64,000 nucleotides of DNA, taken from contig CANRCK010000001.1 in the NCBI GenBank assembly GCA_947629095.1, positions 62,001 through 126,000 on the forward strand, read 5' to 3'. Under the pieces are notes generated by a model. That model had not been told where the DNA came from and searched no databases. It saw nothing but the letters and a program-made list of their open reading frames with translations. The stretch comes from an uncultured Clostridia bacterium (GTDB taxonomy: Bacteria; Bacillota; Clostridia; Christensenellales; Borkfalkiaceae). Shown here piece by piece: positions 8,281 to 16,610 of the stretch; positions within the stretch are counted from its first letter, which is position 1, and each line of letters opens with the position of its first letter. The position numbers and the translations under genes are program-made.

Positions 8281-9408
8281 TCACTCCTCGTCGGAATAAC
8301 GGTGAATCACTCCGTTCTTGTCTTTGTAAGAAATTACCGTGGAAAGATTCACGTTTTCCGCACTTTTGAAAATATTCTGCTCGATTTCGGGATCCTCTTT
8401 GGCGAGGCGGGCTATGAGTTCCTTTACCTTCCTGCGTTTGGAACCCGTGTTCGAAGTCAGGCAGTACTCTGCCGAACAGTTATTCGTAAATCTGCAGGCG
8501 CACTGAATAAACCGCAGATTATAATAATCCCTCCACGCTTTTATATCGGCTTCGCGTATTAAATACATGGGTCGAATAAGCTGCATACCCTTGAAATTGG
8601 CGCTGTTTACGCGCGGCATCATCGTTTGCATCTGCGCACCGTAGAGCATTCCCATTAAAATCGTTTCTATCACGTCGTCATAGTGGTGACCGAGGGCGAT
8701 TTTGTTGCAACCGAGTTCTTTAGCCTTGCTGTATAAATGTCCCCTACGCATGCGTGCGCAGATATAGCAGGGCGATTTTTCTATGTTGAATACGTTTTCG
8801 AAAATATCTGTTTGAAAAATAGTTATGGGGATATTTAACAGTTTTGCGTTGCGCTCTATTATTTCACGGTTTTCGGGACTGTAACCGGGGTCCATTACCA
8901 AAAAAACAAGCTCAAAGGGAAATTTGTTATGGCGTTTGAGTTCCTGAAACAGTTTTGCCATAAGCATAGAGTCCTTGCCGCCGGAAATGCAGACGGCAAT
9001 TTTGTCTCCCTCCCGCACAAGGTCGTACTCCACTATCGCCTTGGCAAATTTTGAAAAGAGCTTTTTTGAAAATTTTTTTCTTAAACCCTCTTCCACCTTG
9101 AGCGCGGTATCACGGGAGAGATCGAAAATATGGGTTTTAAGCCAGCCGGAATAGCCGCCTTTAAGATTGGAAGCGTTATAGCCTCTTTCCGAAAGAGCGG
9201 TTACGACTTCGGCGGAGGTGTTTCCGCTGCGGCAATATACTATAAGCTGCTTGCCCTGCGGAAGGTCAGCCACGGGAATATCTGCGGACGGAATATTGAG
9301 CGCACCGGGTATATGCCCGTAGCTGAAAGATTCCGCGTCGCGCACGTCTATCAACAAATAGTCGTCTCCGTTGAGTTTTGAAAGTTCTTCACATGTAATG
9401 TCGCCCAC
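8281..9408 (-). CDS. Rhodanese domain fused to TtcA-like PP-loop sulfurtransferase
   Basis: The 375 residues combine two domains. Residues 1-95 are a rhodanese domain (LIDVRDAESFSYGHIPGALN, active-site loop YCRSGNTS with Cys59), which carries persulfide sulfur. Residues 100-375 are a TtcA/TilS-type adenylating ATPase with the PP-loop SGGKDS at 142-147, the CYICARMRRG pair (Cys214, Cys217), HHYDDVIET, and a C-terminal Cys cluster CACRFTNNC. TtcA proteins thiolate cytidine 32 of tRNA using an iron-sulfur cluster. The fusion suggests that the rhodanese passes sulfur directly to the thiolation domain. Which nucleoside is modified cannot be told. It has a good promoter (9426-9454) and AGGAGGT before the ATG. 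Confidence 0.88.
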   Translation of the reverse strand: MGDITCEELSKLNGDDYLLIDVRDAESFSYGHIPGALNIPSADIPVADLPQGKQLIVYCRSGNTSAEVVTALSERGYNASNLKGGYSGWLKTHIFDLSRDTALKVEEGLRKKFSKKLFSKFAKAIVEYDLVREGDKIAVCISGGKDSMLMAKLFQELKRHNKFPFELVFLVMDPGYSPENREIIERNAKLLNIPITIFQTDIFENVFNIEKSPCYICARMRRGHLYSKAKELGCNKIALGHHYDDVIETILMGMLYGAQMQTMMPRVNSANFKGMQLIRPMYLIREADIKAWRDYYNLRFIQCACRFTNNCSAEYCLTSNTGSKRRKVKELIARLAKEDPEIEQNIFKSAENVNLSTVISYKDKNGVIHRYSDEE

Positions 9409-9425
9409 TTTTTACCTCCTTACCA

Positions 9426-9454
9426 ATTATAACTTGCGCGGAATTTTTAGTCAA
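9426..9454 (-). promoter_or_regulatory. Predicted promoter of the rhodanese-TtcA operon
   Basis: Minus strand TTGACT, 17 bases, TATAAT; near consensus. A perfect 8-bp inverted repeat sits immediately upstream of the -35. Confidence 0.75.
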
Positions 9455-9455
9455 C

Positions 9456-9473
9456 TTATATGGAGCCATATAA
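9456..9473. promoter_or_regulatory. Perfect inverted repeat, candidate operator
   Basis: TTATATGG-AG-CCATATAA is a perfect 18-base inverted repeat between the divergent rhodanese-TtcA and SPOR genes, abutting the -35 of the former. The size and position suit a dimeric regulator. Confidence 0.45.
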
Positions 9474-9500
9474 AAAGAAGGCGGCGCATATATTTATTTT

Positions 9501-10187
9501 ATGAATATACGGGACACGGACGAAAACATTTCGGCTTTTGTGATATCCATTGCGGCAATTCTGGCGGTTACTTTGGTAATTATCGTATCCGCTTCGGCGC
9601 TCGGCGGCGCAGAATTGGTTTTTAAACGCGATTTCTATTTCATATGCTATACTATAAGAGACAACGCCATGTCCGCGGACGCGATTTCGGATACGGTTTC
9701 GAGCTACGGGGGCGCCGGATATGTTTTGGAATACAAAGGAAATTACTACGTTACGGTTGCCTGCTACTACACCGAAAACGAAGCAAAAACAGTTAAAAAC
9801 AGTCTTTTGAGACGGGGGTTGAATTGTTCGGTTTTAAACGTGAGCACGGAAAAATACCCGATAAATCCCGCAGATTTAAAAAAATACAAAAAGCTTTATG
9901 AGGGCAATCTGAATACGCTCAACTCCCTTTCGGAACTGTGCTACGGCTGCGCAAATAAGCTGGATACGGGGGAACTGAACCAAAACTCGGCAAAAAATGT
10001 GAAAGAGAACGTAAAGAGCGGACTCAACGCACTTAAAAAAGCAAACCCCGCAAACTGTTTTACGGGAGAACTCGAGCGGCTTATCGCCGAGTGCGACGCA
10101 GACGGCGAAGGATATATACTTTCAAAGGATATGCGGAAATTGCAGATTGCGATTGCGGATTGCATTATAAATATAGACCTGTATTAA
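9501..10187 (+). CDS. Membrane-anchored SPOR-like domain protein
   Basis: The 228-residue protein has a short cytoplasmic N-terminus, one hydrophobic span at about 12-34 (FVISIAAILAVTLVIIVSA), then an extracytoplasmic region. Residues about 60-115 (YVTVACYYTENEAKTVKNSLLRRGLNCSVLNV) read like a SPOR domain, which binds denuded peptidoglycan at septa or the spore-forespore interface. The remainder is helical. It is followed by a polysaccharide deacetylase, another cell-wall gene, 50 bases later in the same direction. A GAAGGCGG precedes the ATG. Its role in sporulation or division is inference. Confidence 0.7.
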   Translation: MNIRDTDENISAFVISIAAILAVTLVIIVSASALGGAELVFKRDFYFICYTIRDNAMSADAISDTVSSYGGAGYVLEYKGNYYVTVACYYTENEAKTVKNSLLRRGLNCSVLNVSTEKYPINPADLKKYKKLYEGNLNTLNSLSELCYGCANKLDTGELNQNSAKNVKENVKSGLNALKKANPANCFTGELERLIAECDADGEGYILSKDMRKLQIAIADCIINIDLY

Positions 10188-10237
10188 GTTTTGTTACAAA
10201 ATTTTGTAAAAACCGCCCGGTTGCACATAATAGCGGT

Positions 10238-10924
10238 ATGAACAGAAAAATACCCGTACTTGCGGCGATGGCGCTTATTCTTGCTTTGTTCGTTGCGCTT
10301 TTAGACAATTATTTTTTGAACAACGATGCGGCGCCGACTTTTGCCGACGAACAAAAAAAGATTTATCTGACGTTCGACGACGGTCCGAGCGACAGAGTAA
10401 CGCCGAAAATTTTGGATATCCTGAAAAAAGAAAACGTGCCCGCTACGTTTTTTATTGTGGGCGCGCATGCCGAAAAACGGAAGGATGTGCTTAAAAGAAT
10501 ATACGACGAAGGGCATTCCATCGGGGTGCACTCCTATTCACATAAATACAATGAAATTTACAGCTCGCCGAGTGTTCTTTTAAAAGATATAGAACTGTGC
10601 AACGAGGTGATTTGCAGCGTTACGGGCAGCTTTACCGATTTATACCGCTTCCCCGGGGGAAGCTTTTCGGTTGCGCCGGAATTAAAGCAAGCCGTTCTGA
10701 ACCAAGGCTACAGGTGCGTGGACTGGAACGCGTCGTTTCGCGACAGCGAACTTAAAGATATGACTGCCGGGAAACTTTATACCGCGGCGCTGAACACCGT
10801 ATCAAATCCGGAAAGAATAGTTATGCTGGCGCACGATACTACTGATAAAATTGCCACGGCGGAAGCGCTTAAAGAAGTTATACGGCACTTTAAAAACAAA
10901 GGATATAAATTCGACAAGCTGTAA
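10238..10924 (+). CDS. Polysaccharide deacetylase (NodB/PdaB-like), membrane-anchored
   Basis: This carbohydrate esterase family 4 protein removes N- or O-acetyl groups, most likely from peptidoglycan. Motif 1 is LTFDDGPS (Asp47, Asp48), motif 2 is HSYSH (His98, His102), motif 3 is RFPGGS, and the late VMLAHD motif holds the catalytic histidine. All expected metal and catalytic residues appear present. A hydrophobic segment at 5-25 serves as signal anchor. The start at 10238 (MNRKIPVLAAM) replaces the track's 10091, which would add an implausible Arg-rich leader overlapping the upstream gene. No clear ribosome binding site is visible. Clostridial relatives include the sporulation deacetylases PdaA and PdaB. 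Confidence 0.9.
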   Translation: MNRKIPVLAAMALILALFVALLDNYFLNNDAAPTFADEQKKIYLTFDDGPSDRVTPKILDILKKENVPATFFIVGAHAEKRKDVLKRIYDEGHSIGVHSYSHKYNEIYSSPSVLLKDIELCNEVICSVTGSFTDLYRFPGGSFSVAPELKQAVLNQGYRCVDWNASFRDSELKDMTAGKLYTAALNTVSNPERIVMLAHDTTDKIATAEALKEVIRHFKNKGYKFDKL

Positions 10925-10937
10925 TTTAAGCCTAAAA

Positions 10938-10976
10938 GGGGCGCGGATTAAAAAATACGCGCCCGTTGATTTTTTG
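10938..10976. terminator. Bidirectional terminator between deacetylase gene and pyrE
   Basis: GGGCGCG / CGCGCCC stem with T-rich sequence on both sides (TTGATTTTTT on plus, CCTTTT on minus), between convergent genes. Confidence 0.75.
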
Positions 10977-10984
10977 GCGAACAG

Positions 10985-11641
10985 TTAACCTACGCCGTAT
11001 TGTTTGCGATATTCCTTCATTTTGCCGAGATATTCCTTGCCCTCTATTATGCCGCTCTCGATAGCCTCTATTATGTCAGCCATCGTAACTATGGAACAGA
11101 CCTTTACGCCGAACTCCGAATACACTTCCTGCACGGCGGAAAGGTTGCTCTCCAACCCCCTCTCCATTCTGTCTACGGAGATGACCATACCGACGATTTC
11201 GACCTTTGCCGCCGCGGCAAGCTTTGGAAGCATCTCCCTTAAAGCCTTGCCTGAGGTCATGACGTCCTCTATAATTATAACCTTTTCGCCGTCGGTAAGC
11301 TGCTTGCCTACAAACAGTCCGCCTTCGCCGTGGTCCTTTACTTCCTTCCTGTCAAAAGTATAATTTAAATCCAATCCGTGGTTGTTGTAGAGCGCAACGG
11401 CTGTTGTGACGGCAAGAGGTATGCCCTTGTAGGCGGGTCCTACGAGCGTTTGGGCTTGCAGACCGTTTTCAACTATGCAACGGGCGTAATACTCTCCGAG
11501 TTTTGCAAGCTGCGCACCCGATTTATAGTTGCCTGTGTTAATGAAATAAGGAGCTTTTCTGCCGCTCTTTAAGGTAAATTCCCCGAATTTGAGGACGCCG
11601 TTTTCCACCATAAATTTAATGAACTGCTGTTTGTTGGTCAT
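10985..11641 (-). CDS. pyrE: Orotate phosphoribosyltransferase
   Basis: PyrE joins orotate to PRPP to form orotidine 5'-phosphate. The 218-residue protein has the type I phosphoribosyltransferase PRPP loop VIIIEDVMTSGKA, the N-terminal FTLKSGRKAPYFINTG substrate region, and GPAYKGIPLA. It is the last gene of the pyrB-C-F-K-D-E operon, 9 bases after pyrD. AAGGAGAAATT before the ATG fits the start. Confidence 0.97.
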   Translation of the reverse strand: MTNKQQFIKFMVENGVLKFGEFTLKSGRKAPYFINTGNYKSGAQLAKLGEYYARCIVENGLQAQTLVGPAYKGIPLAVTTAVALYNNHGLDLNYTFDRKEVKDHGEGGLFVGKQLTDGEKVIIIEDVMTSGKALREMLPKLAAAAKVEIVGMVISVDRMERGLESNLSAVQEVYSEFGVKVCSIVTMADIIEAIESGIIEGKEYLGKMKEYRKQYGVG

Positions 11642-11650
11642 AATTTCTCC

Positions 11651-12562
11651 TTAATTTAACGTTAGCGTGTTTACAATTTGGTTTATGTCATTTATATTGT
11701 GCGCGTCAAGCCAGCCGTTTATGCCGCCGATTATTTTGGGCATTGCGTTGCCGTCCGAAAAATTTGCGGTGCCAACCTGAACTGCGCGGGCGCCCGCCAT
11801 CATGAATTCTATTGCGTCCGCAGCGCTTGAAATGCCGCCCATACCTATTACGGGAATTTTAACGGCGTGCGACGCTTCATAAACCATTCTTACGGCGATA
11901 GGTTTTATTCCCGCGCCCGAAACGCCGCCGGTGTTGTTTGCAAGCAGGGGCTTGCGGCGCTCGATGTCTATGACCATTCCCGTAAAGGTGTTTATAAGCG
12001 ATATACAGTCCGCCCCGCCCTCTTCCGCCGCGCGGGCGTTGGTTGGTATGCTTTCAACGTTCGGCGAAAGCTTTACGATGAGGGGCGTTTTATTCAAAGC
12101 CGATTTTGAAAGCTTTGTAACTTTGAAAATATTTTCGGGCTTTATGCCGAGAGCCATTCCACCCGAATGAACATTGGGGCAGGAAATATTCAGCTCTATC
12201 ATATCGACAAGCCCGTCGAGACGTGAACAGATTGTTCCGTAATCCTCCAACGTTCTGCCTGCGACATTGGCAATGATGACCACGCCCTTGCTCTTTAAAA
12301 AGGGTAGATCCTCTTTTATGAAGTGTTCAACGCCCGGGTTCTGCAAACCGACCGAATTTAAAATCACCGACGAACCCTCGGCTATTCTCGGCACGGAATT
12401 GCCGAGGCGGGGTTCGACGGTCGTGCCCTTTGTGGATATGCCGCCGAGCACGGAAATATCGTATAAAAGATTGTATTCCCTACCGAAGCCGAAAGTGCCG
12501 CTTGCCGCAATTACGGGGTTTTTGAATTTGACACCGCATATTTCAACCTGTAAATTTGCCAT
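11651..12562 (-). CDS. pyrD: Dihydroorotate dehydrogenase catalytic subunit (class 1B, NAD-dependent)
   Basis: This FMN enzyme oxidises dihydroorotate to orotate. The start is the ATG at 12562 (MANLQVEICGVKFKNPVIAASGTFG), which overlaps the pyrK stop as TAATG. The track's 12655 start would run through pyrK. The sequence has NISCPNVHSGG with the class 1B Cys-type active loop, and the FMN phosphate-binding GMGGISSAADAIEFMMAGA. The presence of pyrK next to it places it in class 1B. Length 303 residues is typical. Confidence 0.96.
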   Translation of the reverse strand: MANLQVEICGVKFKNPVIAASGTFGFGREYNLLYDISVLGGISTKGTTVEPRLGNSVPRIAEGSSVILNSVGLQNPGVEHFIKEDLPFLKSKGVVIIANVAGRTLEDYGTICSRLDGLVDMIELNISCPNVHSGGMALGIKPENIFKVTKLSKSALNKTPLIVKLSPNVESIPTNARAAEEGGADCISLINTFTGMVIDIERRKPLLANNTGGVSGAGIKPIAVRMVYEASHAVKIPVIGMGGISSAADAIEFMMAGARAVQVGTANFSDGNAMPKIIGGINGWLDAHNINDINQIVNTLTLN

Positions 12563-13323
12563 TATAGTTGCACCTCGTTTATATTGAATACGGGACCGTC
12601 GCGGCAGACGCGCGCATTCCCGCCGTCCGAAGTTTTGCACACGCAGACGAGACATGCTCCCATGCCGCAGCCCATTCTCTCCTCCAAAGATACAAAACAG
12701 GGAACTTTTATTTTTTCTTCTTCAAGCTTTTGTTTTAAAACCTTGAGCATTACGGGCGGTCCGCAGGCAATTATTACGTCCGCAGGAACGTTTGCGGCGT
12801 CCTTTAAATATGCGGAAACGACGTTACCACGTTCGCCATAGCTGCCGTCGTCGGTGGTGATGGTGAGCTTTTTGCTCTTTGCAAGCTCATTATAAAGACA
12901 TACGGCGTCAATATTTCTGAAACCGATATAAGAGTAGAAACTTTTGGTGCGATAGTGCTCCCTGATGGTGGCTATAAGCGGGAATATACCCACGCCGCCG
13001 CCTATGACTACGATATGCTCGTAATCGTCCACGTCGAACCAATTGCCGCAGGGCAATAAAGCCTGCAATTTTCTGCCCGGCTCCACGGTGGAGAGATATT
13101 TGGTGCCCCCGCCCTTAACCTGATAGCACACCGAAACGTCGTCGCCTTCAACCATGCATACGCCCAAAGGTCTGCGCAAAAGATTTGCGCCGTTGCCCGT
13201 GGACAGATTTACAAACTGTCCGCCGTGCATTGCGCCTGCGCCCTCGGGAAGGGTAAAAGTTATCATATAGATATTTTCGGCAATCTTTTTGTTGCTCTTT
13301 ACGGTTACGGATAAATCTTTCAT
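12562..13323 (-). CDS. pyrK: Dihydroorotate dehydrogenase electron transfer subunit
   Basis: PyrK carries FAD and a [2Fe-2S] cluster and passes electrons from PyrD to NAD+. The 253 residues show a ferredoxin-reductase FAD part (NLLRRPLGVC), an NAD-binding HIVVIGGGVGIFPL, and the cluster ligands CGMGACLVCVC plus a later Cys in ARVCRDGPVF. It overlaps pyrF by 4 bases and pyrD by 1, so translation is coupled. Confidence 0.96.
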   Translation of the reverse strand: MKDLSVTVKSNKKIAENIYMITFTLPEGAGAMHGGQFVNLSTGNGANLLRRPLGVCMVEGDDVSVCYQVKGGGTKYLSTVEPGRKLQALLPCGNWFDVDDYEHIVVIGGGVGIFPLIATIREHYRTKSFYSYIGFRNIDAVCLYNELAKSKKLTITTDDGSYGERGNVVSAYLKDAANVPADVIIACGPPVMLKVLKQKLEEEKIKVPCFVSLEERMGCGMGACLVCVCKTSDGGNARVCRDGPVFNINEVQL

Positions 13324-14234
13324 CTGCCGAACTTTCCTATTGCGCTTTGCAAATCCTGCTGCATATCGAGGCAGGCTGCCCGTGCGGCTTCATAGTACGT
13401 CATACCGCTGTACTCCGGCTTTTTATATGCGCAAAGTATGCCGCGCGAAGAATTGACAATGCCGCCCAGACCGCGACCGTCAAAGCACACTTTGAGCATT
13501 TCCGCACTGCCGCCCTGCGCGCCGTATCCCGGAATCAGAAAGAAAGTATGCGGCATTTGCGCCCTGAGACGCACAGCTTCCCCGGGATGGGTTGCGCCGA
13601 CTACCGCGCCGACTTCGGAATAGCCGTACTTGCCTATAATATCCTTGCCCCATTCCGACACAAGCTCGCCCATATGCTCGTAGATGAATTTACCGTTATC
13701 GAGCCTGAGGTTTTGAAGTTCTCCGCTTGAGGGATTGGAGGTTTTTACAAGTATGAAAATGGATTTATCGTTGGCTTTTACGTCGTCGACAAAGGGCTTT
13801 ATGCCGTCGTAGCCGAGATAGCCGTTTACGGTGAGCATATCTGCGGGGAAAGCCTGCAAGGTTTTGCCGCCGAGCGCGGTTTTACCGAGGTAGGCTTTTG
13901 AATAGCAGCCTGCGGTGGAACCTATATCGTTGCGCTTACAGTCGGCGATTACCGTCATACCTCTGCCGCGGGCATAGTTAACGGTATAATTGAACGCGCG
14001 CAAACCCTCATAGCCGTACATTTCGTAGTAGGCGATCTGTACCTTTACTGCGGGAACTATATCGCACACTTTGTCGATTACGTTCATATTGAACTCGATT
14101 ATCCTTTCAGCCGCACCCTCGAATGTGGAAATATCCTCTTTCATTTCGTCGGGGAGATAGGAAAAATCGGTGTCAAGCCCCACGCAGGAGGGGTTTTGCA
14201 TTTTTATGATTTTATTGATCAATGAGTCTATCAT
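13320..14234 (-). CDS. pyrF: Orotidine 5'-phosphate decarboxylase (PyrF subfamily 2)
   Basis: It decarboxylates OMP to UMP. The 304-residue length and the DCKRNDIGSTA catalytic Asp-Lys-Asp motif place it in the longer subfamily 2. NPSCVGLDTD at the start and FLIPGYGAQGG phosphate loop agree. It follows pyrC after 61 bases containing a small hairpin. Confidence 0.96.
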   Translation of the reverse strand: MIDSLINKIIKMQNPSCVGLDTDFSYLPDEMKEDISTFEGAAERIIEFNMNVIDKVCDIVPAVKVQIAYYEMYGYEGLRAFNYTVNYARGRGMTVIADCKRNDIGSTAGCYSKAYLGKTALGGKTLQAFPADMLTVNGYLGYDGIKPFVDDVKANDKSIFILVKTSNPSSGELQNLRLDNGKFIYEHMGELVSEWGKDIIGKYGYSEVGAVVGATHPGEAVRLRAQMPHTFFLIPGYGAQGGSAEMLKVCFDGRGLGGIVNSSRGILCAYKKPEYSGMTYYEAARAACLDMQQDLQSAIGKFGR

Positions 14235-14274
14235 TTTTTATCCTCTCATATATTTTTTCACGCTTTATGACAAA

Positions 14275-14291
14275 ACGGCGTAAAAACGCCG
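14275..14291 (-). terminator. Intercistronic hairpin between pyrC and pyrF
   Basis: ACGGCGT-TTTT-ACGCCGT on the minus strand followed by TTTG. It is short and could be a weak terminator or processing site within the pyr operon. Confidence 0.4.
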
Positions 14292-14295
14292 CTTT

Positions 14296-15564
14296 TTATT
14301 TGTTGCAATATTTTATTTCGCCGTCGACGATAGTATACTCCACAACGCCGTTGACGCAAAAGCCGTTGAAAGGCGTGTTTTTGCCCTTGGAAACAAACTT
14401 GCCGCCGTCTATTACATAACTTTTTGCAAAGTCCGCAACGGTTATGTCTGCAGGCGCGCCGACTTTAAGTTCGCCGCCCTCAAGCCCGAGAATTTTAGCG
14501 GGAGCAGCGCTCATTTTTTCAACGAGTGCAGACAGCGTGAGCTTGCCTGTTTTAACGAGGTAAGTATAGCCGAGGGCAAGACTCGTTTCAAGCCCGCTTA
14601 TGCCGAACGCCGCCAAATCGTACTCCGCCTGCTTGTCCTTTAAAGAATGGGGGGCATGGTCGGTGACTATGCAGTCCAGAGTTCCGTCCTGTAAGCCGCG
14701 GATAATCTCCTCAACGTCGCGCCTTTCGCGGAGGGGCGGATTGACCTTGGTAAAAGTATCAAAGGACGTTATAATATCGTCCGTCAAAATGAAGTAGTGC
14801 GGACATGTTTCGGCAGTGACCTTTACGCCGCGCGCCTTTGCGCTGCGGATAATTTCAACGCCGGAACAGGTTGAAACGTGGCAGATATGCACGGGGATAT
14901 CCAAACTTTCCGAAAGGGCGATTTCACGGGCTATCATAATGTCCTCGGCGGCGCGGGGACTGCCTTTAAGCCCTGTAACCGTGGAATTGAAGCCCTCGTT
15001 TACCACTCCGCCGTCGGCAAGATTTGCATCCTCGCAGTGGCACAGACATTTAAGCCCGAAACCGTTGGCATACTCCATTGCAAGGCGCATAATATAGGAA
15101 TTCATAACGGACTTGCCGTCGTCGCTCAGGGCAACGGCGCCCGCAGCTTTCATTTTGCCTATATCGGACAGCGTTTCGCCCTGTTCTCCCTTGGTGATAG
15201 AGCCTATGGGATGAACTTTGCAGAGATTGACCTCTTTTGCGCGGTTGAGAATATAATTTACGACCACCGCGTTGTCGCAGACGGGATTTGTATTCGGCAT
15301 ACAGCATACCTGCGTAACCCCGCCCTTCACCGCAGCGGCGGAACCGCTTTGGATATCTTCCTTGCTTTCGAACCCCGGCTCACGGAGATGAACGTGGATA
15401 TCGATAAGCCCGGGAAGCACATGCTTGCCGCTTACGTCGATAATTTTGCAATTTTCTTGGATTTGTTCGGCAATTTTTGAAATTTTGCCGTCTTTTATCA
15501 ATAAATCGGCTTTTGTTTCACCCTCGGGCGTAACCAAAATACCGTTTTTTATCAACAGCTTCAT
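14296..15564 (-). CDS. pyrC: Dihydroorotase
   Basis: This zinc amidohydrolase cyclises carbamoyl aspartate to dihydroorotate. The 422 residues carry the metal motif DIHVHLREPG, the later TAETCPHYF histidine region, and DHAPHS. The length suits the class I type of Gram-positive bacteria. It overlaps pyrB by 4 bases. Confidence 0.96.
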   Translation of the reverse strand: MKLLIKNGILVTPEGETKADLLIKDGKISKIAEQIQENCKIIDVSGKHVLPGLIDIHVHLREPGFESKEDIQSGSAAAVKGGVTQVCCMPNTNPVCDNAVVVNYILNRAKEVNLCKVHPIGSITKGEQGETLSDIGKMKAAGAVALSDDGKSVMNSYIMRLAMEYANGFGLKCLCHCEDANLADGGVVNEGFNSTVTGLKGSPRAAEDIMIAREIALSESLDIPVHICHVSTCSGVEIIRSAKARGVKVTAETCPHYFILTDDIITSFDTFTKVNPPLRERRDVEEIIRGLQDGTLDCIVTDHAPHSLKDKQAEYDLAAFGISGLETSLALGYTYLVKTGKLTLSALVEKMSAAPAKILGLEGGELKVGAPADITVADFAKSYVIDGGKFVSKGKNTPFNGFCVNGVVEYTIVDGEIKYCNK

Positions 15565-16490
15565 AAGTTGTTCTCCCTGTATGCGGCAAGAAGCTTTAAA
15601 ACGCTTATCCTTACCGCAAGCCCGTTTGTGACCTGTTCGTTTATAAGGCTGGAATTGCCGTCGATAACCTCAGGAGTAAGTTCCACTCCCCTGTTGACGG
15701 GACCGGGATGAAGCACTACCGCGCCCGGTTTGGCGTATTTGAGCAAACCGTCGTTTACGCCGTAGAACTTTGCGTATTCCCCGAGTGAGGGAAACAGCCC
15801 GCCGTTCATTCTTTCAAGCTGAATTCTTAAACCCATCACGGCGTCTGCGCCGTCTATAGCCTCTTCGCGGGATTTGGCTATGTGCGCGCCGAGCTTATCC
15901 ATCTCCTTGGGGATCATCGTGCCGGGCGCATACATATACACCTCCGCACCGAGTTTTTTAAGCCCGAACAGATTGCTCAGAGCTACGCGGCTGTGCTTGA
16001 TATCGCCCAAAATCGCAACCTTTAGCCCGGCTATTTTACCGTAATGCTCTTTTAAGGTGAACATATCGAGAAGCGCCTGTGTGGGATGTTCGTGCATACC
16101 GTCGCCGCCGTTTATTACCGAGGCTTTTACATTTTCGGCAAGAAGCTTTGGAGCGCCTGCCATAGGGTGACGGATGGCTATAAAATCTACCTTTAAGGAA
16201 TCGAGCGTCCTGCCCGTGTCGACAAGCGTTTCGCCCTTTTGCACAGAACTTGTAGCCACGGAGATATTGACCTCGTTGGCGCCGGAATATTTGCCGGCAA
16301 GCTCGAACGAAGTGCGGGTTCTGGTGCTGTTCTCATAAAAAAGAGTGACTAAGGTTTTGCCCTTTAAATCGTAGGAGCATTTATTTTTGTCCTTTAATCG
16401 CTCTTTGGCTGCAACGGCGCCCTCGAGAATTTCGGAAATTTCTTCCGCAGAGAGATATTGCAGACCGAGTAAATCTTTGGATTTAAGCAT
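15561..16490 (-). CDS. pyrB: Aspartate carbamoyltransferase catalytic subunit
   Basis: PyrB condenses aspartate with carbamoyl phosphate. The 309-residue protein has the carbamoyl-phosphate motif STRTRTSFE, the HPTQALLDMFTL motif, and the aspartate-binding MGLRIQLER segment. No regulatory subunit (pyrI) is nearby, as is usual in Bacilli and many Clostridia. It is the first gene of the pyr operon; its leader carries a terminator (16514-16541). Confidence 0.97.
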   Translation of the reverse strand: MLKSKDLLGLQYLSAEEISEILEGAVAAKERLKDKNKCSYDLKGKTLVTLFYENSTRTRTSFELAGKYSGANEVNISVATSSVQKGETLVDTGRTLDSLKVDFIAIRHPMAGAPKLLAENVKASVINGGDGMHEHPTQALLDMFTLKEHYGKIAGLKVAILGDIKHSRVALSNLFGLKKLGAEVYMYAPGTMIPKEMDKLGAHIAKSREEAIDGADAVMGLRIQLERMNGGLFPSLGEYAKFYGVNDGLLKYAKPGAVVLHPGPVNRGVELTPEVIDGNSSLINEQVTNGLAVRISVLKLLAAYRENNL

Positions 16491-16513
16491 TTGGTACCCT
16501 TTGATTTTCGGCA

Positions 16514-16541
16514 GAAAAAAAGCGGCAAAAGCCTTTTTGCC
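16514..16541 (-). promoter_or_regulatory. Leader terminator / candidate attenuator of the pyr operon
   Basis: On the minus strand GGCAAAA-AGGC-TTTTGCC is followed by GC and seven Ts. It lies between the pyrB promoter and pyrB, about 16 bases after the expected transcription start, and would stop most transcripts unless relieved. The leader is too short for the usual PyrR antiterminator arrangement. Confidence 0.7.
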
Positions 16542-16563
16542 TACTTATTTACAAGTTTTATTT

Positions 16564-16592
16564 ATTATAACACAATACGGCGGGCATTGTAA
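16564..16592 (-). promoter_or_regulatory. Predicted pyr operon promoter
   Basis: Minus strand TTACAA, 17 bases, TATAAT. The -35 sits in the loop of a weak TACGGCG/CGCCGTA hairpin (16576-16609) after the metallophosphoesterase gene. Confidence 0.7.
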
Positions 16593-16610
16593 AGCGCCAC
16601 GCCGTAAAAA

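Noticed and set aside
16490-16592. PyrR-binding leader
   Set aside because: Not enough sequence between promoter and terminator for the anti-antiterminator fold, and no PyrR-type conserved loop recognised.
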